Shown: positions 1 to 8,683 of the stretch, piece after piece
How positions within the stretch are numbered: the first letter of the stretch is position 1
How the letters are laid out: every line of letters starts with the position of its first letter
Source: Rhodospirillaceae bacterium
GTDB taxonomy: Bacteria > Pseudomonadota > Alphaproteobacteria > Rhodospirillales > UBA2165
DNA length: 61,483 nt
Reading direction: 5' to 3'
Assembly (NCBI GenBank): GCA_018674495.1
Contig: JABHAA010000125.1
Coordinates: 1 to 61,483, forward strand
The notes under the pieces: model-generated
What the model saw: only the letters and a program-made list of their open reading frames with translations
Told to the model about the DNA's origin: nothing
The model's database searches: none
Program-made: the position numbers and the translations under genes

Positions 1-273
1 AACAATATTGATGAGGCGCTGCGCTTCGCACAAATTGCCGACAACTCCTATCGCTCGGCGAGCACAATAAACATGACCGCTATGCTATTGGAGAGCAGTG
101 GGCGATACGAAGAAGCTAGAGATATGTTCCAAGAGCTTATCAATAACGGTGTAGAAACACCACTGATCCATGAATGCATGTCACGGATTTATAAGGCATT
201 GGGCCAGACGGACTTATCGATCGCCTCTATGCAAAAAGCGATCGGTATCGAGCAGCCCGCCGGCGCAGGGTAA
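1..273 (+). CDS. TPR-repeat protein, C-terminal fragment (5' end off the window)
   Basis: The frame is open from base 1, so the true start lies to the left. About 90 residues remain, forming two TPR-like helical pairs (for example EEARDMFQELINNG and LSIASMQKAIG). The tail aligns by eye, without gaps over about 80 residues, with the C-terminus of the TPR protein at 11554..13260: AMLLESSGRYEEARD against AVILEAVGRIEEAKD, and RIYKALGQ against RIFKSLGE. The two are therefore paralogues, and this gene probably also has an N-terminal glycosyltransferase-like region upstream. Its role in glycan assembly is inferred from that paralogue and from the sugar-gene neighbourhood. Confidence 0.75.
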   Translation, partial: NNIDEALRFAQIADNSYRSASTINMTAMLLESSGRYEEARDMFQELINNGVETPLIHECMSRIYKALGQTDLSIASMQKAIGIEQPAGAG

Positions 274-517
274 CAGTATTCCGCCAAAAATGACTGCCGA
301 GGGCCCCATCCGGCCCGCAGCAATTGGATATCCCTTCGTAATGTTATGGTAATAGGAGCAGGTTATATTGTTTGTTGATAAGCGTTTATGATAGATTTAT
401 TGAATAATTCTAATAAACAATTGTTTTTATATATGATACAACTCCCGGGCGTTAGCGATGAATTTTCTGATAGAGCTAGATATCGGTAGACCCAGCTAAT
501 CTTTCCCGGCAACCGGC
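274..517. other. A+T-rich intergenic stretch upstream of a radical SAM gene
   Basis: No gene is recognised here. Bases 361 to 480 are visibly A+T-rich, with runs such as tttattgaataattc, and probably hold the promoter of the plus-strand gene that follows. No clear -35/-10 pair or hairpin could be assigned. Confidence 0.35.
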
Positions 518-1984
518 GTGAAAAAAATGAAGAAAAAGAAAAAACTGGTTTTGGCCTACCCGAATTTGAAATGGAAAAAATTCGATTTCCATACCAAATG
601 GGACCTCAATCCATCGGTCTTGTGCCTATTAGGTAAGATGGTCGAAGACCAGGTGGACGTAAAAATTATCGACGCCCTGTTCTATGATCTGAGCATGGAA
701 GAATTTATCGCCCAAATCGCCGAATACGGGGCAGATTATGTGGGATTATCACTGCTGACGTCGGAATATCAGGAAATCCTGCATTCCGCCGCCAAAGAGA
801 TTAAGGCGCTCGATCCGAACATCAAGGTCATCGCCGGCGGCGTTCACGTAACCATCGAATATAAAAACGTCATTGAAGATACCAATATCGATTATGCGGT
901 GCGCGGCGAAGGGGAATATGTTCTCCCCGCCCTCCTCCGGTATTTGGAAGGCGAAGGCGAATTACCGAAAGAGGGGCTCATTTATCAGGACGACGCCGGC
1001 GTCATGGTTGAACAAAGGCAAACTTGGATCAAAGATCTGACGGAATTGCCCATGGCCGACTACAGCTTGGTCAAAATGGAAGACTACGTGCAAGTCGGCG
1101 CCCGGTATGGCCCGCAGCGTCCGCCGGAATTTCCCCATGCGCGCATGGTCGTAACGAGGGGATGCCCGGTCGGCTGTTCCTTCTGCCAGGTAGAATCCAT
1201 CAGCGGTAAGAAAGTGCGTACGCGATCACCAGAACAGGTGACTGAGGAACTGCTGTACCTGAAGAAAAATTTTGGAATCAAATCCATCGTCTTTGAAGAT
1301 GACAATATCGTGGTCAAAAAGAAGTTCTTCAAGGAGCTAATGCGCCAATTTATTGCCAAAAAATTGGACCTGAAATTTATCCTCAGCAATTTCGCAATTT
1401 ACGCTCTTGATGATGAAATTTTGGAGCTGATCGTGGAAGCCGGATGCGTCGGCATCAACATCGCAATCGAAAGTGGCAACCAGCGGGTTATGAACGACGT
1501 TGTTCTCAAACCGATCAAACTCAATAAAATACCAGGCTTGATCCAGAGCATCAGAGATCGAGGACTATTTGTAATCTCCAATTTCATCATCGGCTTTCCC
1601 GGCGAGACCTGGGAGGAAATTCGCGAAACCGTCAATTTTGCGGAAAGTTGCGGGGCGGATTATGTAAAATTTTTCATCGCCATGCCGCTAAAAGGTACCA
1701 AAATGTGGGATATGGCGCGGGAATTGGATGCCTTCGACATCGATGAAAGTCAGATCGAGATCAACTGGCGCTTTGGGCAAATAACATCGACCGATTGGTC
1801 GGCGAACGACATCAGCATTCTGCGCGCCTATGAATGGGACCGGATTAACTTCGGCACGGCCGAGCGCCGCAAAAGAATGAACGAGATCTGGGGTATGAAC
1901 GACGAAGAGCTGTCCAAGATCAGAAAGGCCACCCGGGATGCGGTGAGCTTCGCCGACGAGCCCAACAACATGGTCGTCAATTAA
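518..1984 (+). CDS. B12-binding-domain radical SAM protein
   Basis: The 488-residue protein has a Rossmann-like N-terminal half typical of cobalamin-binding radical SAM enzymes (GGVHVT near residue 107). A radical SAM core follows with Cys216, Cys220 and Cys223 in GCPVGCSFC, which would bind a [4Fe-4S] cluster and S-adenosylmethionine. Family members carry out methylations, epimerisations and other radical rearrangements; the substrate cannot be read here. The start is GTG at 518, with an alternative ATG at 527; the N-terminus is very lysine-rich. It converges on the radical SAM pair at 2009..4125 with only 24 bases between, and lies in a sugar-biosynthesis neighbourhood, so a sugar or lipid-linked sugar substrate is plausible inference. 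Confidence 0.85.
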   Translation: MKKMKKKKKLVLAYPNLKWKKFDFHTKWDLNPSVLCLLGKMVEDQVDVKIIDALFYDLSMEEFIAQIAEYGADYVGLSLLTSEYQEILHSAAKEIKALDPNIKVIAGGVHVTIEYKNVIEDTNIDYAVRGEGEYVLPALLRYLEGEGELPKEGLIYQDDAGVMVEQRQTWIKDLTELPMADYSLVKMEDYVQVGARYGPQRPPEFPHARMVVTRGCPVGCSFCQVESISGKKVRTRSPEQVTEELLYLKKNFGIKSIVFEDDNIVVKKKFFKELMRQFIAKKLDLKFILSNFAIYALDDEILELIVEAGCVGINIAIESGNQRVMNDVVLKPIKLNKIPGLIQSIRDRGLFVISNFIIGFPGETWEEIRETVNFAESCGADYVKFFIAMPLKGTKMWDMARELDAFDIDESQIEINWRFGQITSTDWSANDISILRAYEWDRINFGTAERRKRMNEIWGMNDEELSKIRKATRDAVSFADEPNNMVVN

Positions 1985-2008
1985 ACCATCAAAGAAATTA
2001 GGAGAAAC

Positions 2009-3133
2009 TCAGACGCCTGCCCGATAGCAATTTTGGCAGGCCGGGGGAATATTGCCATCGATGTGGGCACGCCGAAAATCCCGATAATCATTTCCCTGCC
2101 ACACTTCGGAAAACCCGTTTTTTATAGGTGCTATTTCCAAGACATCCGGATTTGCGATCATACAACAAGGCACCACGCGGCTGTCGGAAGAAACGTAGGC
2201 GCGTTCGAACGGCCACGGGCAAAGGTTTTCTGGCGACGCGGTGTCGTATTTTGCGGCAATGTTCCAGAATGAAACTTTAATACCGCGCCGTTTGCCGTCC
2301 TCGACTAGGCGCCAGCCGGTCTCCGAATCGATGTGTGAGACGAGATTTTTGGCTTCATTTCTGCTCCGCCAATCGTCCTGTCCCCAGTTGGTCAAATCCA
2401 ATGAGAAAACCTGGCTGGTAAATCCCATATATTCGGCCAATTCCACCAACTCGAACAGCTGATGGACATTGCCTTGCTGAACCACGGTCCACATTTTGGC
2501 GCGCGTCTGCCCAACGTCCTTGCAGTACCCGTTCAACAGGCGGCAATTTTCGACGACCTTCTCGAATTTGGAGCCGCCGCGAATTGTTTCGAACACCTCT
2601 TTGTCGGCGCCATCGACCGACACTTGCAACTCGTTGATACCAGAATCGATTATTTTTCGATAATTATCATGAAGATGCAAAAGCGATGCATTGGTCACCG
2701 AACGCACCCAGATATGACGCTCACGGGCGTAGCGGATCATGTCGAATAGGGAATCGCCGCCCATGAGCGGCTCGCCCATTCCCGTCAACTTGATTTCGAC
2801 CAGCCCGATTTGCTCGTCGATCAGGCTTTTAAATTCGGCCAATGTCATGTCATCGGCGCGCTGCCCCTTGGTCCATTCGCTGACCTGACACATCTGGCAG
2901 CGAAAATTGCAGCGGCTGACGCTCTCGATATCGAGTTTAACCGGCAGATAATCGACATCAGCCTCTCGGGCCGAGGATGCCAGATAGCGGTCATAGTTAG
3001 CCCGGCAATCGGGATATTCGCCCAAGCGCAATTCCCGTTCTAGGTGGTACACGTCCACATTGGGCATCGGCTCAGGGAGTGGCAGCGCCGGCAGCGATGC
3101 CTGACTTTCCTTAGCGTTAACAAGAATATTCAT
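2009..3133 (-). CDS. Radical SAM protein with SPASM-type C-terminus
   Basis: The 374-residue protein carries Cys75, Cys79 and Cys82 in CNFRCQMC, the radical SAM cluster motif. A C-terminal cysteine-rich segment (CPWPF, VVPCCMI, CQNC) fits a SPASM domain with auxiliary Fe-S clusters. Such enzymes modify peptides, and in glycan loci they modify sugars. It is the last gene of the minus-strand operon, and its ATG overlaps the stop of the upstream radical SAM gene by four bases, implying translational coupling. An N-terminal extension of about 65 residues precedes the barrel. The substrate is unknown. Confidence 0.85.
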   Translation of the reverse strand: MNILVNAKESQASLPALPLPEPMPNVDVYHLERELRLGEYPDCRANYDRYLASSAREADVDYLPVKLDIESVSRCNFRCQMCQVSEWTKGQRADDMTLAEFKSLIDEQIGLVEIKLTGMGEPLMGGDSLFDMIRYARERHIWVRSVTNASLLHLHDNYRKIIDSGINELQVSVDGADKEVFETIRGGSKFEKVVENCRLLNGYCKDVGQTRAKMWTVVQQGNVHQLFELVELAEYMGFTSQVFSLDLTNWGQDDWRSRNEAKNLVSHIDSETGWRLVEDGKRRGIKVSFWNIAAKYDTASPENLCPWPFERAYVSSDSRVVPCCMIANPDVLEIAPIKNGFSEVWQGNDYRDFRRAHIDGNIPPACQNCYRAGV

Positions 3134-4125
3134 GATGCCTCGAGCATGTCTTCATATTTGCCGACAGAAACTTCTGCATCGCCGCTTCGCGCCGCATCAT
3201 TGTCGAACGGCTTGAATGCGTCGTTGGATAGGAGTTTGCCGTTCGGCGTCAATTTCTCGGTAATGGCGCCGGCGCTATTCGCTTCGGGGAAATCACAAGA
3301 ATCGCAAACCGACATGGTATGGCGCATCCCCGAATTGTGAATATCGCGCGCGCGGTGAAAAATCGCGTTATTGAATATTTCAAGAATGTGGTTTTGCGTC
3401 ACATTACCCATGACGTTGTCACCGTTGAAATCGATACAACACAAAGGCACCGTTCCATCGCGGTAAATGACAAATTTGCTGTCGATATGGCCGCACTTGG
3501 TTCTGCCGAAGTCATAATCGGTATCCCCCATCCCCCAATTGTGTGTGCCGTGACGATGGATTTCGTCTTTCTCGTTATCGAGCAAATTGGAGAAATAATT
3601 CTGAAATTCTGGGAACTGGCCGCGATTTAATTCCTGTTCGATCAGACGGACAACTATGCGGGTCTTTTTGCCCAATTGATCTCGCAGCCGAATGACCTCA
3701 TGGACGTTCTCTTGAACCCTTTCGAACTTCAAGCGCACGCGAATTTTTTCGTATGTTTCCTTGTCGAGGGAATCGAGCGAGAAGACCATCCAATCGGGTT
3801 CCGCCTCGAGCACGCTTCTGATCCGTTTGGGATTGAACAGTGCTCCATTGGTGGTGAACCCGATCTGGGGTATGTCATTGGACTTACAGAGCGCAATGCG
3901 ATCTTCGAGGAAACGATCGATCAATGGCTCACCATCAAGGAACAGCGCCACCGATTTCAGACTATCTTTGAAATCGGTCATCTGATCGACGATGGTATCA
4001 AAAATTTCAGGAGCCATCATGCCGTGCTTGCGCTCCCAACTACCGATAGAGCACATGGTGCACCGCGCGTTGCACCCAAGCACGGTTTCGATATTCATCG
4101 TATCGGGGATAAAATTATATTTCAC
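3130..4125 (-). CDS. Radical SAM protein with SPASM-type C-terminus
   Basis: The 331-residue protein has Cys18, Cys22 and Cys25 in CNARCTMC near the N-terminus. C-terminal cysteines (PLCCIDF, VCDSCDF) match a SPASM-type auxiliary cluster region. It resembles the gene that follows it in overall plan and is coupled to it by a four-base overlap, so the two probably act in the same pathway, possibly on the same carbohydrate. It lies 107 bases downstream of the acyltransferase gene, and that gap is A+T-rich, so an internal promoter is possible. Confidence 0.85.
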   Translation of the reverse strand: MKYNFIPDTMNIETVLGCNARCTMCSIGSWERKHGMMAPEIFDTIVDQMTDFKDSLKSVALFLDGEPLIDRFLEDRIALCKSNDIPQIGFTTNGALFNPKRIRSVLEAEPDWMVFSLDSLDKETYEKIRVRLKFERVQENVHEVIRLRDQLGKKTRIVVRLIEQELNRGQFPEFQNYFSNLLDNEKDEIHRHGTHNWGMGDTDYDFGRTKCGHIDSKFVIYRDGTVPLCCIDFNGDNVMGNVTQNHILEIFNNAIFHRARDIHNSGMRHTMSVCDSCDFPEANSAGAITEKLTPNGKLLSNDAFKPFDNDAARSGDAEVSVGKYEDMLEAS

Positions 4126-4232
4126 GCCAAGCCTTTCAGCCCACTAAAGGACTTTCTTTTTTATCATAATAATCAATTGCGGCTTATAAAAAGTTAATTC
4201 GGGGCCTCTTATTGAACCCTTCTCCGGCCCGG

Positions 4233-4892
4233 TTATAGATCAATTTCGCGCAAAATTTTTGCGGGATTACCAACCACGACTGTGCCATGCGGTACATCCT
4301 CGATGACCACACTACCCATGCCCAACTGGCTGTTGTCGCCGACGCCGATATCTTGGCGAACCGCACTTCTTGCGCCCAGATAACAGCACCGGCCAATCGA
4401 TACATCCCCGCCCAAACAAACGCCGGCGTTGATGATGGTGAAATCGCCAATGCCGCTTCCGTGGCTTATCACAGAATTTGGCAGCACCAACACGTTGGCC
4501 CCCAGCTTGGCACCAGTGGTAATTACGACGTTTTGATGAATGACGGTGCCCAGCCCAATTGACGCCGAGGTTGATATGCTTGCGCTCGGATGCACCACAC
4601 ACGCAAAGCGCTCCGGCGGAATGTTATAGGCGCCAATGATCGCTTCGCGGCGCCAATAATTATAGGGACTGCCGATACCAGTTACGACTTCACAATCATC
4701 ATAGTTGGAAATGGCTGCAAATGGGCCAAGGACTTTGGCGCCAAGAATACGGCTACCCCAAAGCTCTTCGCGGTCATCCAGAAACCCGACAACATCAAAT
4801 TCGGGCTCGGAAGCGGAGAAATTGATATCCAGGATCGTATCCAGAATATCGACGCATCCGCCGCTTGCCCCCAATATGATAACTTTCCGCAT
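4233..4892 (-). CDS. NeuD/PglD-type sugar O- or N-acyltransferase (left-handed beta-helix)
   Basis: The 219-residue protein begins with a Rossmann-like nucleotide-sugar binding segment (KVIILGASGG). A hexapeptide-repeat left-handed beta-helix follows (repeats such as IGLGTVIHQNVVI and GDFTIINAGVCLGG), the architecture of PglD and NeuD acetyltransferases. The family moves acetyl or related acyl groups from an acyl-CoA to an amino or hydroxyl group of a nucleotide sugar. I chose the ATG at 4892 because the family usually starts right at the KVIILGA strand; a TTG nine codons upstream would give 228 residues. Its place in the operon suggests it acylates the sugar made by its neighbours. Confidence 0.85.
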   Translation of the reverse strand: MRKVIILGASGGCVDILDTILDINFSASEPEFDVVGFLDDREELWGSRILGAKVLGPFAAISNYDDCEVVTGIGSPYNYWRREAIIGAYNIPPERFACVVHPSASISTSASIGLGTVIHQNVVITTGAKLGANVLVLPNSVISHGSGIGDFTIINAGVCLGGDVSIGRCCYLGARSAVRQDIGVGDNSQLGMGSVVIEDVPHGTVVVGNPAKILREIDL

Positions 4893-4937
4893 TTCGTTCA
4901 ACCCGTTGCGTTGGACCAAAAAGCTAGCAGGGCTGCC

Positions 4938-5591
4938 CTAAGGATTAAACCAGTCGTAGTCGCCGGTGTAACCCGCTTCTTCGAATACCGAGAGCCAGTC
5001 ATCGACATGCAGATACGTCGTCGCGACCACGGCCCAATTGTCGAGGATGCTTTTTTCCTCATCGTTTCGATAGGCGCCGACTTTGATATATTTGTGTGCC
5101 CGGCTGACCCTTTCGATTTCGCGCAATGCTTCGATAACTTCGGCCCGGTCCAGGATATTGTGCAAACTATTTATGGAAATGACCAGATCGAACGCATCGT
5201 CAGGCAACGGCAGCTCCTTGGCGTTCCCCATATAAACATAGGACTTCGTCAAATCTGTCGCTTCGCCCAGGGCATATCCGGATATATCGATGCCGGTGAC
5301 CGAAATTCCGGGCACTTCTTCGATAAAATCGTGCAGCAGAAAGCCTTTCGCACAACCCACATCTAGAACGCTGCTCGCCGGTCCTAATCCATAATATTCG
5401 GCCAATTGACGCGCTACCGGTTTCCAGCGACCGTCATAATAATACCCGCCAAGTCCTTGTGCGCGCGTGCCGTCAAAATATTCCTTGCCCAGATCCCAGT
5501 GGAATTTGCGGTCCTCTTCGCTGGCCTCGGCCCGCTCATCAAGGGGCCGGGCGTTTTTGGGCAGCGATGCCAGATGATCGATTTGCACCAT
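4938..5591 (-). CDS. Class I SAM-dependent methyltransferase
   Basis: The 217-residue protein carries motif I VLDVGCAKGF at residues 75 to 84 and a later DLVISINSLHNI strand, typical of the Methyltransf_11/25 fold. The substrate is not evident. Its ATG shares one base with the stop of the Trm112-like gene upstream (TGATG), so the two are translationally coupled. In eukaryotes and archaea Trm112 proteins bind and activate methyltransferases, so a two-protein enzyme is an attractive inference. The operon context points to sugar methylation rather than tRNA or protein methylation. Confidence 0.8.
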   Translation of the reverse strand: MVQIDHLASLPKNARPLDERAEASEEDRKFHWDLGKEYFDGTRAQGLGGYYYDGRWKPVARQLAEYYGLGPASSVLDVGCAKGFLLHDFIEEVPGISVTGIDISGYALGEATDLTKSYVYMGNAKELPLPDDAFDLVISINSLHNILDRAEVIEALREIERVSRAHKYIKVGAYRNDEEKSILDNWAVVATTYLHVDDWLSVFEEAGYTGDYDWFNP

Positions 5592-5812
5592 CAGCTAATT
5601 CCCGCCGGCCGCGCCGCCAGAATTTTGCGGCGAAACCCAAGAAAATCACCTGCGTCGGTCAACATCACGGGCATACCATCGCTTACCGGATAGAGGCTCA
5701 AACAATCAGTCTCCTTGCATTGCAGGTCACCGTTTTCGGTTTTGGCCAATCTGCCCTTGCCGTGCTTGGAGCATTTTGGGCAACGAAGTATTTCGGATAA
5801 ATGATCTGGCAT
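5591..5812 (-). CDS. Trm112-like zinc-ribbon protein
   Basis: This 73-residue protein has the Trm112/YcaR signature: an N-terminal LSEILRCPKC followed by a second CxxxxC pair (CKETDC) and the typical YPVSDGMPVML tail. The start was set at the ATG at 5812 because AAGGGA lies nine bases upstream; an ATG twelve codons earlier exists but has no better ribosome site. The cysteines should bind one zinc. It overlaps the methyltransferase gene by one base and may be its activator. Confidence 0.8.
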   Translation of the reverse strand: MPDHLSEILRCPKCSKHGKGRLAKTENGDLQCKETDCLSLYPVSDGMPVMLTDAGDFLGFRRKILAARPAGIS

Positions 5813-5860
5813 CGCTTTCAGTCCCTTAAATATTAATCTGCATGGCACAAAGGCTTAGCC

Positions 5861-6874
5861 CTAGACCATGCCGATTTCCTGCATCCGCTTGATGTTGACG
5901 TACGCGCTGGATGTCATGGGATCCGGTATCATGCCGCTAGAAAATGCGGCGCAAAGTTCCTCCACCGCATTTTCGATGGAGTGTTTGGGAACAAAACCAA
6001 GCTCCTGCTCGATCTTGTCGCAATTGATCCGGTACGAGCGAATATCGTCGGTGGGCGTGGTTATAATTTCGATTTCGTTGTCGCTTTTGTGCTGACCAAC
6101 AACCGATTTGACACGCTTCGCAATATCCATCATCTGCATATTTTGGTAGCCGGCATTGAATATCTTGTCGGCGACCCGCTCATCCGGCTCCTCCAGAAGC
6201 TGGAGATACAGATCGGTCATGTCCTGAATATGGAGATTTGGCCTGTATTGGGTGCCACCGAACACGGTTATTTTATTGTTCACAACGGCATGGGTGGTCA
6301 AAACATTGACCGACAGATCGAGCCTCAAGCGCGGCGAATAACCACAAACAGTCGCCGGGCGGATGCTGACATAGCCGAACCCATCTTTGGCTTCGTCGGC
6401 CAGAATGTCTTCACAGCTCGCCTTATAACGGTTGTAATCGGTTACCGGGATGCGGTCGTGATCTTCGCGCACTTGCGGCGCGTCACTTATCCCATAAACA
6501 CTGGAGCTGGAGGCAAAAATAAAACGCGGAACTTTCGCCGACTTGCAGGCTTTTACCATGCCCGGGAAGCAATCCAGATTGATAGATTTGGTAAGCGCTG
6601 GATCCAGATCAGCACTTGGATCATTGGATATGCAGGCCAGATGGATGACTGCATCGCAGCCCTTGACCGCATCGCCAACCAGATCCAAATCCCGGATATC
6701 GCCTTCGATTTCCGTCAATGATTCATTGGGCCTGATGCCGTCGAAGACTTGCTTGCCGTAAATATACCGGTCAAAAACACGTACGGCATAATCGGCATTC
6801 AGCAATTTTGGAATCAAAATTCCGCCGACATATCCGGCCCCACCGGTTACGAGAATAGTTTTTTTCGCGCCCAT
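5861..6874 (-). CDS. NAD-dependent sugar epimerase/dehydratase (extended SDR)
   Basis: The 337-residue protein has GGAGYVG at residues 11 to 17 for NAD binding, a SSSSVYG serine strand and a YNRYK catalytic YxxxK near residue 148. These are all features of nucleotide-sugar epimerases, dehydratases and reductases. It shares SPRLRLDLSVN with the SDR at 21686..22630 (SPRMRLDLLVN), so the two are paralogues, and each stands beside its own split transketolase. The exact reaction is not readable. It lies 43 bases downstream of the transketolase C subunit gene. Confidence 0.88.
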   Translation of the reverse strand: MGAKKTILVTGGAGYVGGILIPKLLNADYAVRVFDRYIYGKQVFDGIRPNESLTEIEGDIRDLDLVGDAVKGCDAVIHLACISNDPSADLDPALTKSINLDCFPGMVKACKSAKVPRFIFASSSSVYGISDAPQVREDHDRIPVTDYNRYKASCEDILADEAKDGFGYVSIRPATVCGYSPRLRLDLSVNVLTTHAVVNNKITVFGGTQYRPNLHIQDMTDLYLQLLEEPDERVADKIFNAGYQNMQMMDIAKRVKSVVGQHKSDNEIEIITTPTDDIRSYRINCDKIEQELGFVPKHSIENAVEELCAAFSSGMIPDPMTSSAYVNIKRMQEIGMV

Positions 6875-6917
6875 TATTCTTTTTCCTTGGCTGCTCGAAA
6901 CGACTTTTTTAGGTAAA

Positions 6918-7835
6918 TTATATTTGCATCAGAATTCGCGCCGATCCGGCAACCTCGCCGGCCGTGAAGCCCTGTTCCTGCCAATGATATTCCTGACTGC
7001 CTACCGTATGGCAAAACATATCGGGAATACCGATCCGCTTGAAAGGTTTACCCACGGCATTCTCGGCCAGAATTTCAGAAACGGCGCTGCCCAGCCCACC
7101 AATAATCGAATGCTCTTCCAATACGATCATTGCGTTGGTTTCCACGGCCGCTTGCAAAATTGCATCCGCGTCGATCGGCTTAACGGTATGAATATTGATC
7201 ACGCGGCAGGAAAGTCCATCCTGTTCCAGCGCGTCGGCGGCTTCGAGGGCTACTTTTAGAATGGGCCCTCCCGAGACAATGGTAACATCGCTGCCACTCC
7301 GAACCTCTGCAGCTTTACCGATTTGGAAATTGCTGTAATCGGTGAGCGCCGGCTCGCCATTTTTTCCCAATCGGATATAAACCGGGCCATCGTGATCGTG
7401 CGCGGCCCGCGTCGCCGCGCGCGCTTCGGCCGGGTCAGACGGCATCACTATAGTCATATTGGGAAGCGCGCGCATGACCGCAAGATCTTCGGTCGCATGA
7501 TGGGTCGGGCCCAACACGCCATAGGACAATCCGCCGCCGACACCGACGATCACCACCGGCTGGTTTTGGGCGCAGACATCAACGCGGATTTGCTCAAAGG
7601 CGCGCATCGTCAAAAACGGGATGATCGTATAGGCAAATGGCCTCATATCCGACAACGCGAGCCCCGCCGATACGCCAATCATATTGGCCTCGGCAACGCC
7701 GAGATTCATATAGCGGCCAGGATAATCGTCGCGGAATTTGTCGAACACGGCAAATCCGATATCGGCGCTCAACAGCATGACCCGATCATCCTCGGCGGCA
7801 ATGTCATGGAGCGCTGCGATAAATGCGTCTCTCAT
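6918..7835 (-). CDS. Split transketolase, C-terminal subunit (copy A)
   Basis: The 305-residue protein corresponds to the pyrimidine-binding and C-terminal domains of transketolase (LGVAEANMIGVSAGLA with the conserved Glu, then a TVKPIDADAIL transketolase_C segment). It pairs with the N subunit encoded just upstream; its ATG at 7835 overlaps that stop by four bases, and this sets the start against a longer 329-residue reading. Together they would form a thiamine diphosphate enzyme that moves a two-carbon ketol unit. A housekeeping transketolase is usually one chain, so this copy, inside a glycan operon, is probably dedicated to sugar building. Confidence 0.88.
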   Translation of the reverse strand: MRDAFIAALHDIAAEDDRVMLLSADIGFAVFDKFRDDYPGRYMNLGVAEANMIGVSAGLALSDMRPFAYTIIPFLTMRAFEQIRVDVCAQNQPVVIVGVGGGLSYGVLGPTHHATEDLAVMRALPNMTIVMPSDPAEARAATRAAHDHDGPVYIRLGKNGEPALTDYSNFQIGKAAEVRSGSDVTIVSGGPILKVALEAADALEQDGLSCRVINIHTVKPIDADAILQAAVETNAMIVLEEHSIIGGLGSAVSEILAENAVGKPFKRIGIPDMFCHTVGSQEYHWQEQGFTAGEVAGSARILMQI

Positions 7836-8683
7836 CGGTTTATCCGAGCCTCCAATTCGCGGCGCGCCTGTGCAGCTTCTTCTTCGCTTGGCGCGCGGTA
7901 ATGCCACATGGAGACATTTTCCATGAATGACACGCCATTGCCCTTGTTGGTTCTGGATACAATTGCGCTGGGTTTAGACGAATTGAATGGCACGCTTTCC
8001 AGCGCGCCCAGAATTTCATCCATATTATGACCGTTGATTTCGCGCACTTCCCAGCCAAAGGATTGCAAGCGTCCGGCAAGAGGCTCGATGCTCATAATCT
8101 CGTCAACGGTGCCGAGGGATTCATATCCATTACAATCGATTATTGCGGTCAGGTTGCTTAAGCCGAATTGACCGCCGGCGGCAAATCCTTCCCAAACGCT
8201 GCCTTCGTTGCTTTCGCCGTCACCAAGAATGGTAAATATGCGCCGATTCTCGCCCCGGTGCCGGGCGGCAATGGCCATGCCGACGGCGATGGGAAGCCCA
8301 TGGCCGAGCGAGCCCGCGGTTGCCTCGACGCCCGGAATTTTTCCGAAAGTCGGATGACCGGCGAGATAGCCTCCATCCTGATAATAGGTTTCCAGTTTTT
8401 CCTTGGGGAAATATCCGAACTCCGCCAGCACATTATAAAGTGCGAGGCAGCAATGACCTTTGCTGAACACCAGCTTGTCGCGGCCTTCCCAATTGGGGTT
8501 TTGGGGATCGTGGTTCAACACCCGGTGATATAATGCCGTCAGCATTTCGATAACCGAGAAAGAGCCGCCGATATGGCCGCCGTTTCCCTTGATTGCCATT
8601 TCGAGAATCCGCAACCGGTACCGATCAGCCTGGCGCGACAATTCCACCGTGCCTTCCACCGGTTTTTCCAACAGCGCGCTCAT
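7832..8683 (-). CDS. Split transketolase, N-terminal subunit (copy A)
   Basis: The 283-residue protein carries the thiamine diphosphate/metal motif GDGESNEGSVWE followed about 25 residues later by the closing Asn (IIDCNG). It also has the KGHCCLALY and HPTFGKIPGVEATAGSLGHGL segments of the transketolase pyrophosphate domain. It is coupled to the C subunit by a four-base overlap, and its own ATG overlaps the upstream nucleotidylyltransferase/kinase gene by four bases. Possible roles are supplying sedoheptulose 7-phosphate for heptose synthesis, or adding a two-carbon unit to an activated keto-sugar. Confidence 0.9.
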   Translation of the reverse strand: MSALLEKPVEGTVELSRQADRYRLRILEMAIKGNGGHIGGSFSVIEMLTALYHRVLNHDPQNPNWEGRDKLVFSKGHCCLALYNVLAEFGYFPKEKLETYYQDGGYLAGHPTFGKIPGVEATAGSLGHGLPIAVGMAIAARHRGENRRIFTILGDGESNEGSVWEGFAAGGQFGLSNLTAIIDCNGYESLGTVDEIMSIEPLAGRLQSFGWEVREINGHNMDEILGALESVPFNSSKPSAIVSRTNKGNGVSFMENVSMWHYRAPSEEEAAQARRELEARINR

